64,000 nucleotides of DNA from Saprospiraceae bacterium. GTDB taxonomy: Bacteria; Bacteroidota; Bacteroidia; Chitinophagales; Saprospiraceae. The notes below the pieces were generated by a model, which saw nothing but the letters and a program-made list of their open reading frames with translations, made no database searches and was not told the origin of the DNA. Positions 1 through 8,508 of the stretch are shown in pieces; position 1 is the stretch's first letter; every line of letters begins with the position of its first letter. A program made the position numbers and the translations under genes. The stretch spans positions 21,414 through 85,413 of the forward strand of contig JABWBR010000010.1 in the NCBI GenBank assembly GCA_013360405.1. The letters run 5' to 3'.

Positions 1-2
1 GC

Positions 3-1694
3 TTGCTGATCAATCTTCGCGATAGTACGGCGATACTCCAGCCGGGCGATACGCTCGTTTTTCGCGGGGTGAGCATACAGCGCATCGCAGCGCCGCTCAA
101 TCCGGCAGTTTTTGATTTTTCGCGGTATTGGCATTACCGCAACTACCATTACCAGGCCGTCGTAAGGGCCGATCAATGGAAGCCGGCCGGCGCAGGCACG
201 CGTAAGAATATATTGCAAATAGCCGAACAAAGCCGCTCCCGATGCGTGGCCATCCTGCGCCAATATCTGCCTACCGACGATGAGTGGGCGGTGGGCTGCG
301 CCCTCATCCTGGGCGCCAAAGACGCCATGACCGACGAGGTGACCCAGGCTTATAGCCGTACCGGCGCCATGCACGCGCTGGCGGTATCGGGTATGCACGT
401 GGCAATCGTGTGGCTGGCGCTGGCCTGGTTGTTTTACCCGCTAAAATTCCTGGGGCGACCGGGCAAATACGCCGGCGCCACACTGCTTATTACTGGTGTG
501 TGGGCTTACGCTATTTTTACAGGGGCTTCCGCTTCTGCATTGCGGGCGGCAACTATGGTATCGTTTCTCATTCTGGGGCAGTCTTTTCAGCGCCGTCACT
601 CGCCATTTAATACGCTGGCCGCCTCCGCTTTTATTTTGCTTTGCGCAAATCCCTACCTGCTGATGGACGCCGGTTTCCAGTTGTCTTACCTGGCCGTGGC
701 AGGCATTTTGACATTCGACAAACCGCTTTACCTCTGTTGGCATCTCACACCACGCTGGGCCGATTATTTATGGCGGCTTAGTTGTGTGTCGATTGCGGCG
801 CAACTCGCCACATTCCCCATAAGCCTGTACTATTTTCACCAATTTCCCTTTTATTTCTGGCTGTCGGGTTGGGTAGTAGTGCCGGCGTCCACCTTGCTGC
901 TTTATATGGGTGGCGCGCTACTGGCCCTGCATCCGGTGGCCGCCGTTTCTTCTATCCTGGGAAAAGGGTTTCACGGTTTTATCTGGGTGGTCAACAAAGC
1001 CGTGTTTGCGATCAGCGGCCTGCCCGGAGCGGTGGCCGAACAGGCCTGGATCAGCGAGCTGGGCGTACTGGCCCTCTACACCGCGCTACTCATGCTGGGG
1101 GCAACTGTGCTGAGCCGCCGAGGCAAGTGGCTGGTCTGGATGGGGTTTTTCCTGCTCATTGCCGCAGCCGACAGGGGGCTGTCCCATTGGAGAGCGGTAC
1201 ATCAACGCAAATTAGTATTCTACCACCTGCCACGCGCCACGATGATCGACGTATTTGATGGGAAGACAGGTTTTTTCTACGCTACCCTACCCTCGGGTCA
1301 CCCGGCATTGCAAAAAGCCGCCGCCGCCTGCCGGGGAAAACATTTGATCAAAGAAAGCATCCCTATCCATACAAAAAAAGGAGACTTCCAATCGGATGCT
1401 TTGTATTACCACAAGCAGCTCATGCAATTTTACAATATCACCATCGCCATCATCGATAGTTCGTACCGGCAAGCGACGCTTCCCGCTCCCCTTCTTGTCG
1501 ATTACCTGTTATTAAGTGGTAATCCGGCTATTACTATTGCTGATCTGCATCCTCACTACACTATTCGTTGCGGTATCATCGCCGACGCCTCCAACAGCTA
1601 CAAGCGCGTGGAACAGTGGAAAAAAGCTTGCGAAACAGCGGGTATTGTTTTTGTCGATGTGAAAGGAGAGGGCGCCTATGTAATTGATGTATAA
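3..1694 (+). CDS. comEC: ComEC/Rec2 family DNA-uptake channel (5' end outside window)
   Basis: Inner-membrane channel that passes single-stranded DNA into the cytoplasm during natural transformation. The visible 563 residues contain the family hallmark around SGMH (residues 129-132), followed by about nine hydrophobic segments to residue ~385. ComEC proteins in this phylum are usually near 700 residues, so the N-terminal membrane segments probably lie upstream of the window and the first codon seen is not the true start. The C-terminal ~170 residues are soluble and show no HxHxDH metallo-beta-lactamase motif, which is common in Bacteroidota ComEC. A helix-hairpin-helix protein follows after 22 bases, as expected for competence genes. 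Confidence 0.88.
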   Translation: MLINLRDSTAILQPGDTLVFRGVSIQRIAAPLNPAVFDFSRYWHYRNYHYQAVVRADQWKPAGAGTRKNILQIAEQSRSRCVAILRQYLPTDDEWAVGCALILGAKDAMTDEVTQAYSRTGAMHALAVSGMHVAIVWLALAWLFYPLKFLGRPGKYAGATLLITGVWAYAIFTGASASALRAATMVSFLILGQSFQRRHSPFNTLAASAFILLCANPYLLMDAGFQLSYLAVAGILTFDKPLYLCWHLTPRWADYLWRLSCVSIAAQLATFPISLYYFHQFPFYFWLSGWVVVPASTLLLYMGGALLALHPVAAVSSILGKGFHGFIWVVNKAVFAISGLPGAVAEQAWISELGVLALYTALLMLGATVLSRRGKWLVWMGFFLLIAAADRGLSHWRAVHQRKLVFYHLPRATMIDVFDGKTGFFYATLPSGHPALQKAAAACRGKHLIKESIPIHTKKGDFQSDALYYHKQLMQFYNITIAIIDSSYRQATLPAPLLVDYLLLSGNPAITIADLHPHYTIRCGIIADASNSYKRVEQWKKACETAGIVFVDVKGEGAYVIDV

Positions 1695-1716
1695 TTTTTT
1701 ATAAAAAACCAACCCT

Positions 1717-2811
1717 ATGAAAAAGCAATGGAAAACGTTTTTTTACTTTACCAGATCTGAGCGCAGCGGCATCGTCACGCTCGTCTTGTTTTGCATCGTG
1801 CTTTTGGTAATTCCTACCTTTTATCGCTATTGGCAACCCTCCAAAACGGTTGACTTTTCGGCTTTTGAGCAATTAATCGCCGATACGGCGACTGCCCGTA
1901 GGCCGGCAGCCGCTCCCCGCGCGCTTTTTTATTTTAATCCCAATACCTTACCCGCCGATAGTTTTCGCTTGCTGGGCCTCGACGAGCGCACAGCGGGCTC
2001 CATCGCGCGCTATCGCGACAAAGGCGGGCGCTTTTTTGCCCCACGCGATTTTGCCAAAATATACACGCTTTCCACCGAGGATTATAAAAGACTGGAACCC
2101 TACATCCGAATACCAGGTGCCGCTAAAAAAGTGCATCGCACCCAGGAGGCGCCGGCGAGACTCACCTGGTTTGATCCCAACACGATTACGTACGAAGATC
2201 TGATTAACCTGGGTTTGCCGGCCAAAACGGCGCATATATGGGTCAACTTCCGCAAAAAAGGCGGCGTATTTCGCCGCCCCGAAGACCTTCGCAAGATCTA
2301 CGGCTTGTCCCAAGCACAATACGAGCAACTGCTCCCATGGGTTCGTATGGCTGATGCGCAAGCAGCACCTCCTGCGCCGCCTGCGCCGGCAAAATTTGCC
2401 TCCATAAAAAAAACGCCCATTCGCCTCGACATCAACCGCGCCAACACTGCCGATTGGGAGCAACTCGACGGCATTGGTCCGGCTTTTGCCCGGAAGATCA
2501 CAGGCTTTCGGGACAAACTCGGCGGCTTTGTCAGCATCGACCAGGTAGCAGAAACCCGCGGCCTGCCCGACAGCGTGTTCCAACTTATCCGCCCCCTACT
2601 CGATTGGTCGCCCATTTTTCAAACGATCGACATCAATACCGCCGATGAAGCGGCACTCAATGCGCACCCCTATATCAACTTTCGCGAAGCCAGGGCCATC
2701 GTCAGTTATCGCGCGCAACACGGCCCTTTCCGGCAAATTGAAGACCTGCAACGCCTGCATGCCCTGCCCGCGGAGACGCTGCAGCGGATCAGGCCGTATT
2801 TGAGACTTTGA
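1717..2811 (+). CDS. Membrane-anchored protein with four ComEA-like helix-hairpin-helix modules
   Basis: The protein has 364 residues. A short basic N-terminus is followed by one membrane helix (about 18-37) and four copies of a ~60-residue ComEA-type module. Modules begin near residues 68, 148, 235 and 300; the last two open with the family-like LDINRAN and IDINTAD. Helix-hairpin-helix modules bind DNA without sequence specificity, and ComEA is the periplasmic DNA receptor that feeds ComEC, so a role in DNA uptake next to comEC is the simplest inference. Four modules are more than the one or two of classical ComEA. The stop codon lies inside a 13-bp direct repeat that flanks the downstream fold-back element. 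Confidence 0.82.
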   Translation: MKKQWKTFFYFTRSERSGIVTLVLFCIVLLVIPTFYRYWQPSKTVDFSAFEQLIADTATARRPAAAPRALFYFNPNTLPADSFRLLGLDERTAGSIARYRDKGGRFFAPRDFAKIYTLSTEDYKRLEPYIRIPGAAKKVHRTQEAPARLTWFDPNTITYEDLINLGLPAKTAHIWVNFRKKGGVFRRPEDLRKIYGLSQAQYEQLLPWVRMADAQAAPPAPPAPAKFASIKKTPIRLDINRANTADWEQLDGIGPAFARKITGFRDKLGGFVSIDQVAETRGLPDSVFQLIRPLLDWSPIFQTIDINTADEAALNAHPYINFREARAIVSYRAQHGPFRQIEDLQRLHALPAETLQRIRPYLRL

Positions 2812-3159
2812 GACTAATTTCGTCAACTTAATACTACTTTGTCACTTTAAACCAAGCATACTACATATTGCGCTCCTCCGGAGCTTTTGAGATCTTTTTA
2901 TTGCTAGTTCTACCAATATTTCGACCCTCCGGGCCTTTAAAGATGCCCAAAAAGCCCCAGCGGGGCGTACCTATTGGTAGAAAAATCATGAACGAAGCGT
3001 ATTACAGCCCCAGAGGGGCGCAATATGTGCACATGTTTCATGCGACATTTTAAAGTGACAAAGTACTATTAAGCTTCAAGGGGAGGTACATGTTTACTAA
3101 ACTTCCAAAGTTTTAGTAAACATAGAAAGCTTAAGTTGACGACATTAGACTTTGAGACT
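2803..3159. mobile_element. MITE-like fold-back element flanked by a 13-bp direct repeat
   Basis: The intergenic stretch is bounded by identical 13-mers AGACTTTGAGACT at 2803-2815 and 3147-3159. Directly inside are inverted ends (2816-2832 against 3130-3146, 15 of 17 matching). Further nested pairs follow: 2827-2851 with 3048-3073 (one mismatch), CATATTGCGC 2864-2873 with 3018-3027, and TCTACCAATA 2909-2918 with 2972-2981. A separate 12-bp hairpin lies at 3090-3123. Short GC-rich palindromes such as GCCCCAGCGGGGCG sit in the middle. There is no coding capacity. The nested complementarity plus flanking duplication fits a non-autonomous transposed element, but a 13-bp duplication is unusually long. 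Confidence 0.55.
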
Positions 3160-3250
3160 GTGGGCTGCATACATCTGTTAGGATTCCTCAGATCGCTGGA
3201 AAATAGCTAGAAATACGTACCTTTAAATCTTGAATGTCTAATTCCCAATT

Positions 3251-3670
3251 ATGGCAATTGATACCACTTTCCTGGAACGATGTATCGATACCCTTGAAAA
3301 GGCGCTTGGGTTATTGCGCAAATCAAAAGAAACAGAACTTGATTACGATTTATATCGCTCTGCTTGTGTAAAAGAGTTTGAGATTATTTTGGAACAAAGT
3401 GGTAAACTTCTGAAGAAAGTACTGAAACCTTACTTCCACAGCTCAAAAGAGGTGGATAAATTAATATTCAAAGATATTTTCAGGCATGCAGCTAACCATG
3501 CAATCATTTCTTTAGAAGAAAGCGAACGCTGGTTGTCTTACAGGGATAACAGGAACAATACAGCCCACGATTATGGCGTTGGTTTTGCAAATGAAACATT
3601 AGTACTATTGCCCCAGTTTATTATAGATGCCAGAGCTGTTGCCCTCGCTATTAAGTCCCATAACAGATAG
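3251..3670 (+). CDS. hepT: HepT-like HEPN toxin (HI0074 family)
   Basis: The protein has 139 residues, is all-helical, and matches the nucleotidyltransferase substrate-binding (HI0074) family. It carries the HEPN signature RX4HXY as R101, H106 and Y108 in RNNTAHDY. In characterised MntA/HepT pairs the HEPN protein is an RNase toxin and the partner nucleotidyltransferase neutralises it by adding AMP to the tyrosine of this motif; that tyrosine is present here. The start codon of mntA follows the stop by 3 bases, so the two are one operon. A TACCTTTA box at 3218-3225 is one base off the Bacteroidota -7 consensus. Confidence 0.85.
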   Translation: MAIDTTFLERCIDTLEKALGLLRKSKETELDYDLYRSACVKEFEIILEQSGKLLKKVLKPYFHSSKEVDKLIFKDIFRHAANHAIISLEESERWLSYRDNRNNTAHDYGVGFANETLVLLPQFIIDARAVALAIKSHNR

Positions 3671-3673
3671 CTT

Positions 3674-4024
3674 ATGCTCATTCGACCAAAAGACAGGGAA
3701 AAACTGATTGAACTGATTTCGGCCAATATACCGGAACCGGTGGAGGTTTGGGCATACGGCAGCAGGGTCAATGGCGCCGCCCATGAGGCAAGTGACATAG
3801 ACCTGGTTATCCGCTCAAAGGATTTGCGACCTGTGGACTGGAAGGCATTTACCACTTTGCAACAACAAATAAAAGACAGCAATATACCCGTATTGGTCGA
3901 TATCAAAGACTGGGCGTTATTACCGGCTACTTTTCATACCGAAATTAAAAAACAGTACGAAGTGTTTTTTTCCACACTACACCCTTCTCCAACAGAAATC
4001 TCAAGAACGGGAAATATTCGATAG
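3674..4024 (+). CDS. mntA: MntA-like minimal nucleotidyltransferase antitoxin
   Basis: The protein has 116 residues and the minimal nucleotidyltransferase fold. The motif GSRVNGAAHEASDIDL begins at residue 29, with the metal-binding aspartates at D41 and D43. The expected role is AMPylation of the HepT tyrosine to silence the toxin encoded 3 bases upstream. The toxin-first gene order is common for HI0074-type pairs. The gene ends just before a short repeat-rich spacer (4037-4084). Confidence 0.85.
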   Translation: MLIRPKDREKLIELISANIPEPVEVWAYGSRVNGAAHEASDIDLVIRSKDLRPVDWKAFTTLQQQIKDSNIPVLVDIKDWALLPATFHTEIKKQYEVFFSTLHPSPTEISRTGNIR

Positions 4025-4036
4025 TCGTTTTAATAG

Positions 4037-4084
4037 AGCTGACAGTCGACACCTGGCAGCCGTCTGCCGACTGCCGACTGCTAT
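4037..4084. repeat. Short near-tandem array, CTGCCGA-type units
   Basis: Units related to CTGCCGA/CTGACAGT follow each other, with CAGTCG on the left able to pair with CGACTG on the right. The array lies between mntA and the next lipoprotein gene, 12 bases past a stop codon. It is less regular than the other arrays in the window. Confidence 0.45.
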
Positions 4085-4134
4085 TCCCAATAACCAGCCT
4101 TTCCGCCGCGTTAGATACAAAAAACCGCCTTTAT

Positions 4135-5100
4135 ATGAAACGTTCCCTTCTTTATGCCGGACTCGGCTTAATTATTTTTGCCCTTTCCTGCAACGAACTC
4201 AAATACTACCACCCTTTGCCGCAACAAGCAACGGAATTGCAAAAAACTCCCCATTTCCTGGAGGGTTTATTTTTTGTCAGCGAAACGGAAATTACCTCCA
4301 AAGATTCTCTGAAGTTATTGCAAAAAAAAGCGGAAAAGCCGGCGTACTTCTTGTCGGCAGTTTTTGATATTGACCTGACAAAAGAAGACGATGTACAGTA
4401 TATCAAACTGGAAAAAACAGCCCCGGGCGAATTACAAATGCGCTCGTTTATCAGTACGCGCGCAAAAGATTTACGCCAATACCCCCGCACCATCAAAAAC
4501 GACAGTGTAGACGTGAATTGGGACATTGCCGGCCATATCATGATGTGCAAAGGAAAAGTACGCCAGATTAGCAACGATACCGTAAAATGGGTGGATGTGA
4601 ACCACAAAAAAACAGTGGAACTCATCAACGGCCATTATCACTTTACAGATAATGAAGACATTACCGTCTATAGCTTGAATAAAAAGAAAATCTATTCATC
4701 CGGAAAAGATAACGAAGACAGTGACCTCCTTGTAAAAAAACACAAGGACAATTACTTTTTCTGTTCAAAAGAAGAGAATGACAGTCTTTGGCGAATCAAT
4801 ATCCTGGAGCCGACAAAAACGGGCTTTCTGTATTATTATATAGCTACGGGAGATTACTTCAATGAAAATATTGACAAGTTCCGCCAATTGGGCAAATTTG
4901 ATCAGCAAGGCGAACGCAATTATATCGCCGACCTCAGCGATGAAGCCTTTTACAAGCTTATTGCCGACAACCAGATGCGGGAGTCCCTCTATTTTTATCA
5001 AATCGAAAAGAAGAAAGGTTTCGCCCTGCCCCTTTCGCTTATAGCAGTAGCTATTTCACTGTTCGCTGTGGCAATTTCCCGGATAAAAAAAACAAAATGA
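4135..5100 (+). CDS. Hypothetical lipoprotein with C-terminal membrane helix
   Basis: Family not recognised (321 residues). The N-terminus is a lipoprotein signal ending in ALSC, with the lipidated cysteine at about residue 19. The middle is a polar beta-rich region with many Asp/Lys residues, and the C-terminus has a hydrophobic helix (about 297-314) followed by RIKKTK. A protein with both a lipid anchor and a C-terminal positive-inside helix would span the periplasm from the inner membrane. It stands alone: the gene is convergent with the glycosyltransferase and is preceded by a repeat array. Confidence 0.7.
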   Translation: MKRSLLYAGLGLIIFALSCNELKYYHPLPQQATELQKTPHFLEGLFFVSETEITSKDSLKLLQKKAEKPAYFLSAVFDIDLTKEDDVQYIKLEKTAPGELQMRSFISTRAKDLRQYPRTIKNDSVDVNWDIAGHIMMCKGKVRQISNDTVKWVDVNHKKTVELINGHYHFTDNEDITVYSLNKKKIYSSGKDNEDSDLLVKKHKDNYFFCSKEENDSLWRINILEPTKTGFLYYYIATGDYFNENIDKFRQLGKFDQQGERNYIADLSDEAFYKLIADNQMRESLYFYQIEKKKGFALPLSLIAVAISLFAVAISRIKKTK

Positions 5101-5109
5101 CGGCCACGC

Positions 5110-5135
5110 GGTAGGGTGAACGTTTACCGTTCACC
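5110..5135. terminator. Dispersed 26-base hairpin, copy 1
   Basis: GGGTGAACG at 5114-5122 pairs with CGTTCACCC at 5128-5136 around the loop TTTAC. The same 26 bases recur in inverse orientation at 31896-31921. Here the minus-strand glycosyltransferase ends inside it, using the TAA of the loop after Gly-Glu-Arg. Its position between convergent genes suggests a bidirectional transcription end; there is no long T tract directly beside it, only TTTTTT at 5143-5148. Confidence 0.6.
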
Positions 5136-6317
5136 CGGCTGATTTTTTCCGCCGGTTTCCGTCAAAGCCGGTAATTCTGCGGTTATCATAGGGTCCTGGT
5201 GCAGAATTTCTCTGATCACATTAATATAGTGGTGAGTGATGAGCTTTTCGTCAAATTCGCTCAGCGCGATTTGGCGGCTTAGTTCGCCCATAGAAGCGTA
5301 GTCATCGGCTGAAAGCAGCAGGGCTTTGCGCATGGCTTGGGCGAGGGCGCCTGCATCGGCCGGTGGTACCAGAAAGCCGTTGAGGCCGGCTTTAACTGTA
5401 TCGCGGCAGCCGGCTACATTGGTAGTGATGATAGGTTTCCCCATCGCCATGGCTTCCAGTATGGATCGGGGTACGCCTTCGCGGTAAGAGGGCAACACCA
5501 CCACGTGCGCTTTTTTGATATACTGGCGCACATCGGCAACTACGCCCCAGTAGCGGATGTCTTGCGCTTCCATCCAGTGCAGCATATCCTCTTTGCTCAC
5601 GGCTGCGGGGTTTTTGGCGTTTATCTCGCCGATCACCCAGCATTCCGCATGGCGGTATCGTTGCCTGGTCTGCCGGGCGGCCTCCACAAATTCGGCTAAG
5701 CCTTTGTCGTACAACAACCGGCCGATGAAGAGGAACACAAAAGTGGAGTCGTCGGGCAAAGGCAGCGGCCTGAAATGATTAACATTGACCCCCGATCCCG
5801 GTATAATATGCCCTTTGTGTGGGGCGATAATTTCTTTTTTAATAAAAAGATCGCGGTCTTCGTGGTTGTAAAAAATCACCCGGCGGGCATACTTAAAGGC
5901 AATCCGGTACAAGGCAGGCACCATCCTGTTGATCAGGCTGCGATGCAAAAAGGTATAGCCCAGTCCGGTAATGGTTGACATGGCGTCTACGCCCGCCAGC
6001 CAGGCGGCGAGGTTGCCGTAGATATTGGGTTTGATGGTGTAGTGCAGGATAAGGTCGGGTTTTTCCCTGCGGTAAATATCCCATAGTTCAATCACCAGCG
6101 CCAGGTCGCGCAAGGGGTTGTTGCTTTGCGGCGCCAGGTAATGCAAGGGAATATGGCGGACGATGCCGCTTTCGTTGAGGTAGTGGATATACTCGTCGAC
6201 AGGAGCGATGACCAGCACATCATAACCGGTGGCTTTGAGTTGTTTGATCAACCCCAACCTGAAATTGTAGATATTCCAGGTGGAGTTGTCCACAATAGCG
6301 ATTGTCTTTTTTCTCAT
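5124..6317 (-). CDS. Glycosyltransferase family 4
   Basis: The protein has about 397 residues and the GT-B fold. The N-terminal Rossmann domain begins KKTIAIVDNSTWNIYNFR, and the C-terminal GT4 domain contains FLFIGRLLYDKGLAEFVEAA and the E(x7)E region PSYREGVPRSILEAMAMG. This type transfers sugars from nucleotide donors during capsule, O-antigen or exopolysaccharide synthesis. The longest frame begins at 6344, inside the upstream manC, but the ATG at 6317 starts directly before the Rossmann fold and leaves 7 bases after the manC stop, so it is preferred. The gene is co-transcribed with manC. The last codons and the stop lie within a hairpin shared with the other GT4 gene of this window. Confidence 0.88.
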   Translation of the reverse strand: MRKKTIAIVDNSTWNIYNFRLGLIKQLKATGYDVLVIAPVDEYIHYLNESGIVRHIPLHYLAPQSNNPLRDLALVIELWDIYRREKPDLILHYTIKPNIYGNLAAWLAGVDAMSTITGLGYTFLHRSLINRMVPALYRIAFKYARRVIFYNHEDRDLFIKKEIIAPHKGHIIPGSGVNVNHFRPLPLPDDSTFVFLFIGRLLYDKGLAEFVEAARQTRQRYRHAECWVIGEINAKNPAAVSKEDMLHWMEAQDIRYWGVVADVRQYIKKAHVVVLPSYREGVPRSILEAMAMGKPIITTNVAGCRDTVKAGLNGFLVPPADAGALAQAMRKALLLSADDYASMGELSRQIALSEFDEKLITHHYINVIREILHQDPMITAELPALTETGGKNQPGER

Positions 6318-6324
6318 AGTTGCG

Positions 6325-7413
6325 TTACAGGTAACGGTCGCCAAAGCGCTGTTTGACCGATTCCGTCACGTTTTTGATTTCCTGTTCTTTGTTTTTTGGG
6401 TAAATTAATAGCGCATCGGGTTCGTCTACCACGATGAAATCGTGCAATCCTTTGATGACCACCAGCTTTTCAGGCCTGGCTTTGATCAGGCAATCGGTGG
6501 TGTCGTCGAGCAGATGCGCCGATGCTAAAGCCGCGTTGCCCTGCCCGTCTTTGGGCGATTCAGCAAACAGGGAAGCCCAGGTACCGAGGTCCGACCAACC
6601 AAAAGAAGAAGGGATGGTGTATACGTTAGCCGCCTTTTCCATAATGGCAAAGTCTACCGAAATATTAGGGGTAGAAGGGTAGTATGTATCAATAAACGCT
6701 TGTTCAGCAGGCGTATTGTAAACTTCGCGGCCTTTTCCAAGTATGTCGTAGATGGCTGCGGCATGGTGGCGAAAGGCGTCCATTACGCTTTGTACACGCC
6801 ACACGAAAATGCCCGCATTCCAGAGGTAATCGCCGCTCGCAAGAAAGGCTTGGGCCTGCTCAAGGGGTGGTTTTTCAGTAAACTGGCGCACGGCATGTAC
6901 ACGCCCTTCGGCGGCCGTCCGCTCAAAATGTATATAACCGTAACCCGTATCGGGCCGACTCGGCTGGATGCCCAGCGTGAGCAACGCATCGTGGGCAGCC
7001 GTGAAGGCCAGCCCTTCGCGAAGCGCTTCGAGGAAAGCGCCTTCCTGCAAAATGACGTGGTCGGAAGGCGCCACGATCATATTAGCGTTGGGGTCGAGGC
7101 CCTGTATTTTCAGGGCTGCATAAGCGATACACGGCGCCGTATTATTGCGCGAAGGCTCGCAGAGTATCTGGTTGTCGGTCAGGGCAGGCAATTGCTCCTT
7201 CACCAACTCGCGGTAGATGCCGTTGGTAACGATAAAGATGTGCTCGGAAGGGCACAAATTCAAAAAACGCTCGTAGGTGAGTTGCAGCAAAGACTTACCT
7301 ACTCCCAGAATGTCGAGAAATTGTTTGGGATGCGAGCTGCGGCTGGACGGCCAAAAGCGGGAACCCACTCCCCCAGCCATTATAGCCACATATGTTGAAG
7401 TAGTTTTGGTCAT
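6325..7413 (-). CDS. manC: Mannose-1-phosphate guanylyltransferase
   Basis: This enzyme makes GDP-mannose from mannose-1-phosphate and GTP, the donor precursor for mannose and fucose in surface glycans. It has 362 residues and the nucleotidyltransferase signature MAGGVGSRFWPSSR followed by HPKQFL near the N-terminus. Further motifs are APSDHVI, TLGIQPSRPDTGYGYI, FTEKP and WNAGIF, with the family-typical SVDFAIMEKA and FGWSDLGTW. It lacks the C-terminal isomerase half of bifunctional enzymes. It is the first gene of an operon with the downstream GT4 and diverges from the pseudouridine synthase gene over ~115 bases. Confidence 0.95.
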   Translation of the reverse strand: MTKTTSTYVAIMAGGVGSRFWPSSRSSHPKQFLDILGVGKSLLQLTYERFLNLCPSEHIFIVTNGIYRELVKEQLPALTDNQILCEPSRNNTAPCIAYAALKIQGLDPNANMIVAPSDHVILQEGAFLEALREGLAFTAAHDALLTLGIQPSRPDTGYGYIHFERTAAEGRVHAVRQFTEKPPLEQAQAFLASGDYLWNAGIFVWRVQSVMDAFRHHAAAIYDILGKGREVYNTPAEQAFIDTYYPSTPNISVDFAIMEKAANVYTIPSSFGWSDLGTWASLFAESPKDGQGNAALASAHLLDDTTDCLIKARPEKLVVIKGLHDFIVVDEPDALLIYPKNKEQEIKNVTESVKQRFGDRYL

Positions 7414-7492
7414 TTTGAGCAGGCAAAATAGTTATTACCACAAAATTGCGATGATAGCGCGTGTTATCCTAATTTTCGCCGTTTGTTTTATG

Positions 7493-7500
7493 TAATTTTG
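7493..7500 (+). promoter_or_regulatory. -7 promoter element TAATTTTG before the pseudouridine synthase gene
   Basis: The sequence matches the Bacteroidota TAnnTTTG consensus exactly and lies 28 bases before the ATG. No good TTG/TTTG element is visible at the usual -33 spacing. Confidence 0.45.
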
Positions 7501-7528
7501 CCCTTTCAACAAGTTGAATACCAATTTT

Positions 7529-8332
7529 ATGAAAAGACCTGCTCGTCGTAAGACGACCACTGCCAAGCCCAAACGCAATTGGAACCGCGAAACGATACCT
7601 TCCGACAAAGTATCGGAATTCCCGATGCGGCTCAATAAGTATATCGCCCACTGCGGCATCTGCTCCCGCCGCCAGGCTATAGCGTATGTGCGCGACGGAC
7701 TGGTCACGGTTAATGGAGAGAAGATTATCGAACCCGGCGTGGAAGTCAACGAAAATGACAAGGTAACCTATAAGGGCGCCCTCATCCGCCCCGAAGGCCG
7801 CAAAGTGTATATCCTGATGAATAAACCCCGCGATGTGCTCACTACGGTTACCGACGACAGGGGCCGCAAAACGGTGATGGATATCCTCAAAACCAAGGTC
7901 ACCGAACGCATATTCCCCGTGGGCCGCCTCGACCGCAATACCACAGGCCTGCTGTTGCTCACCAACGACGGCGATCTGGCCGAAAAACTGGCACATCCGA
8001 GCCACAAGGTGAAGAAAATTTACCACGTGGTGCTTAATAAATCACTGTCTAAGACCGATTTGGAAAAAATCAAGGCCGGCATCACCCTCGAAGACGGCGT
8101 GGCCGAGGTCGACGGCATCGATTACGTCAACGGCGCGTCGAAAGACGAAGTCGGCGTGGAAATACATATCGGCAAAAACCGCATCGTACGCCGCATCTTT
8201 GAACACCTCGGCTACGAAGTGGTCAAACTCGACCGCGTTTATTACGGCGGGCTGACCAAAAAAGACTTACCCCGCGGCTTCTGGCGCCGCCTCACCCAAC
8301 GCGAAGTGATTATGCTGAAGCATTTTGTTTAG
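7529..8332 (+). CDS. RsuA/RluB-type rRNA pseudouridine synthase
   Basis: The enzyme converts a specific uridine in ribosomal RNA to pseudouridine. A basic N-terminus is followed by an S4 RNA-binding domain (MRLNKYIAHCGICSRRQA, then VTVNG) and the catalytic domain with GRLDRNTTGLLLLTNDG, whose aspartate is the catalytic residue. RIVRRIFEHLGYEV is the usual C-terminal motif. The frame is open from a TTG at 7514, but the ATG at 7529 is preferred because it opens the basic leader. A TAATTTTG box at 7493-7500 fits the -7 promoter element. The stop TAG (8330-8332) is the first three bases of a 7-bp repeat array. Confidence 0.92.
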   Translation: MKRPARRKTTTAKPKRNWNRETIPSDKVSEFPMRLNKYIAHCGICSRRQAIAYVRDGLVTVNGEKIIEPGVEVNENDKVTYKGALIRPEGRKVYILMNKPRDVLTTVTDDRGRKTVMDILKTKVTERIFPVGRLDRNTTGLLLLTNDGDLAEKLAHPSHKVKKIYHVVLNKSLSKTDLEKIKAGITLEDGVAEVDGIDYVNGASKDEVGVEIHIGKNRIVRRIFEHLGYEVVKLDRVYYGGLTKKDLPRGFWRRLTQREVIMLKHFV

Positions 8333-8413
8333 CAGTTAGCTCTTAGCAGTTAGCTCTTAGCAGTTAGCTCTTAGCCCTAACCGCTAAGCCCTAACCGCTA
8401 ACTGCTGAACGCT
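8330..8413. repeat. 12-unit heptamer array (TAGCAGT/TAGCTCT ... AACCGCT/AAGCCCT)
   Basis: Twelve consecutive 7-base units are visible. Seven begin with TAG (TAGCAGT, TAGCTCT, TAGCCCT) and then switch to their reverse-complement type (AACCGCT, AAGCCCT, AACTGCT), so the array folds into one long hairpin. The first TAG is the stop codon of the pseudouridine synthase. Because 7 is not a multiple of 3, successive TAG units put stops in all three frames. Related arrays are at 25038, 29667 and 52196. Confidence 0.85.
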
Positions 8414-8450
8414 ATTCATCGAAATTTCCCCTGTTTTCATCGAGTCTCCC

Positions 8451-8481
8451 TTGACACGTATGCCTTTCCGCTTTATCTTTG
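8451..8481 (+). promoter_or_regulatory. Promoter of the tetR operon (TTG-N20-TATCTTTG)
   Basis: TTG at 8451-8453 and TATCTTTG at 8474-8481 are separated by 20 bases, an exact match to the Bacteroidota housekeeping promoter (TTTG/TTG, 19-21 bases, TAnnTTTG). Transcription would start near 8487-8489, about 20 bases before the tetR start. Confidence 0.75.
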
Positions 8482-8483
8482 AA

Positions 8484-8497
8484 TGACCGAACAGTCA
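8484..8497. promoter_or_regulatory. Putative TetR operator TGAC-CGAACA-GTCA
   Basis: The inverted arms TGAC and GTCA lie immediately downstream of the -7 element and over the predicted transcription start. This form resembles operators of several AcrR-type repressors. Its position points to autorepression of the tetR-led operon. Confidence 0.55.
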
Positions 8498-8508
8498 ATC
8501 AATAAAAA

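Noticed and set aside
441..743. Minus-strand frame opposite comEC and many other long opposite frames (for example 9826-11040, 17897-18757, 62003-63013)
   Set aside because: They mirror well-supported genes in GC-rich sequence and show no family resemblance or plausible start context.
3..1694. Metallo-beta-lactamase nuclease domain at the ComEC C-terminus
   Set aside because: No HxHxDH motif is visible in the C-terminal 170 residues; only a degenerate remnant may be present.
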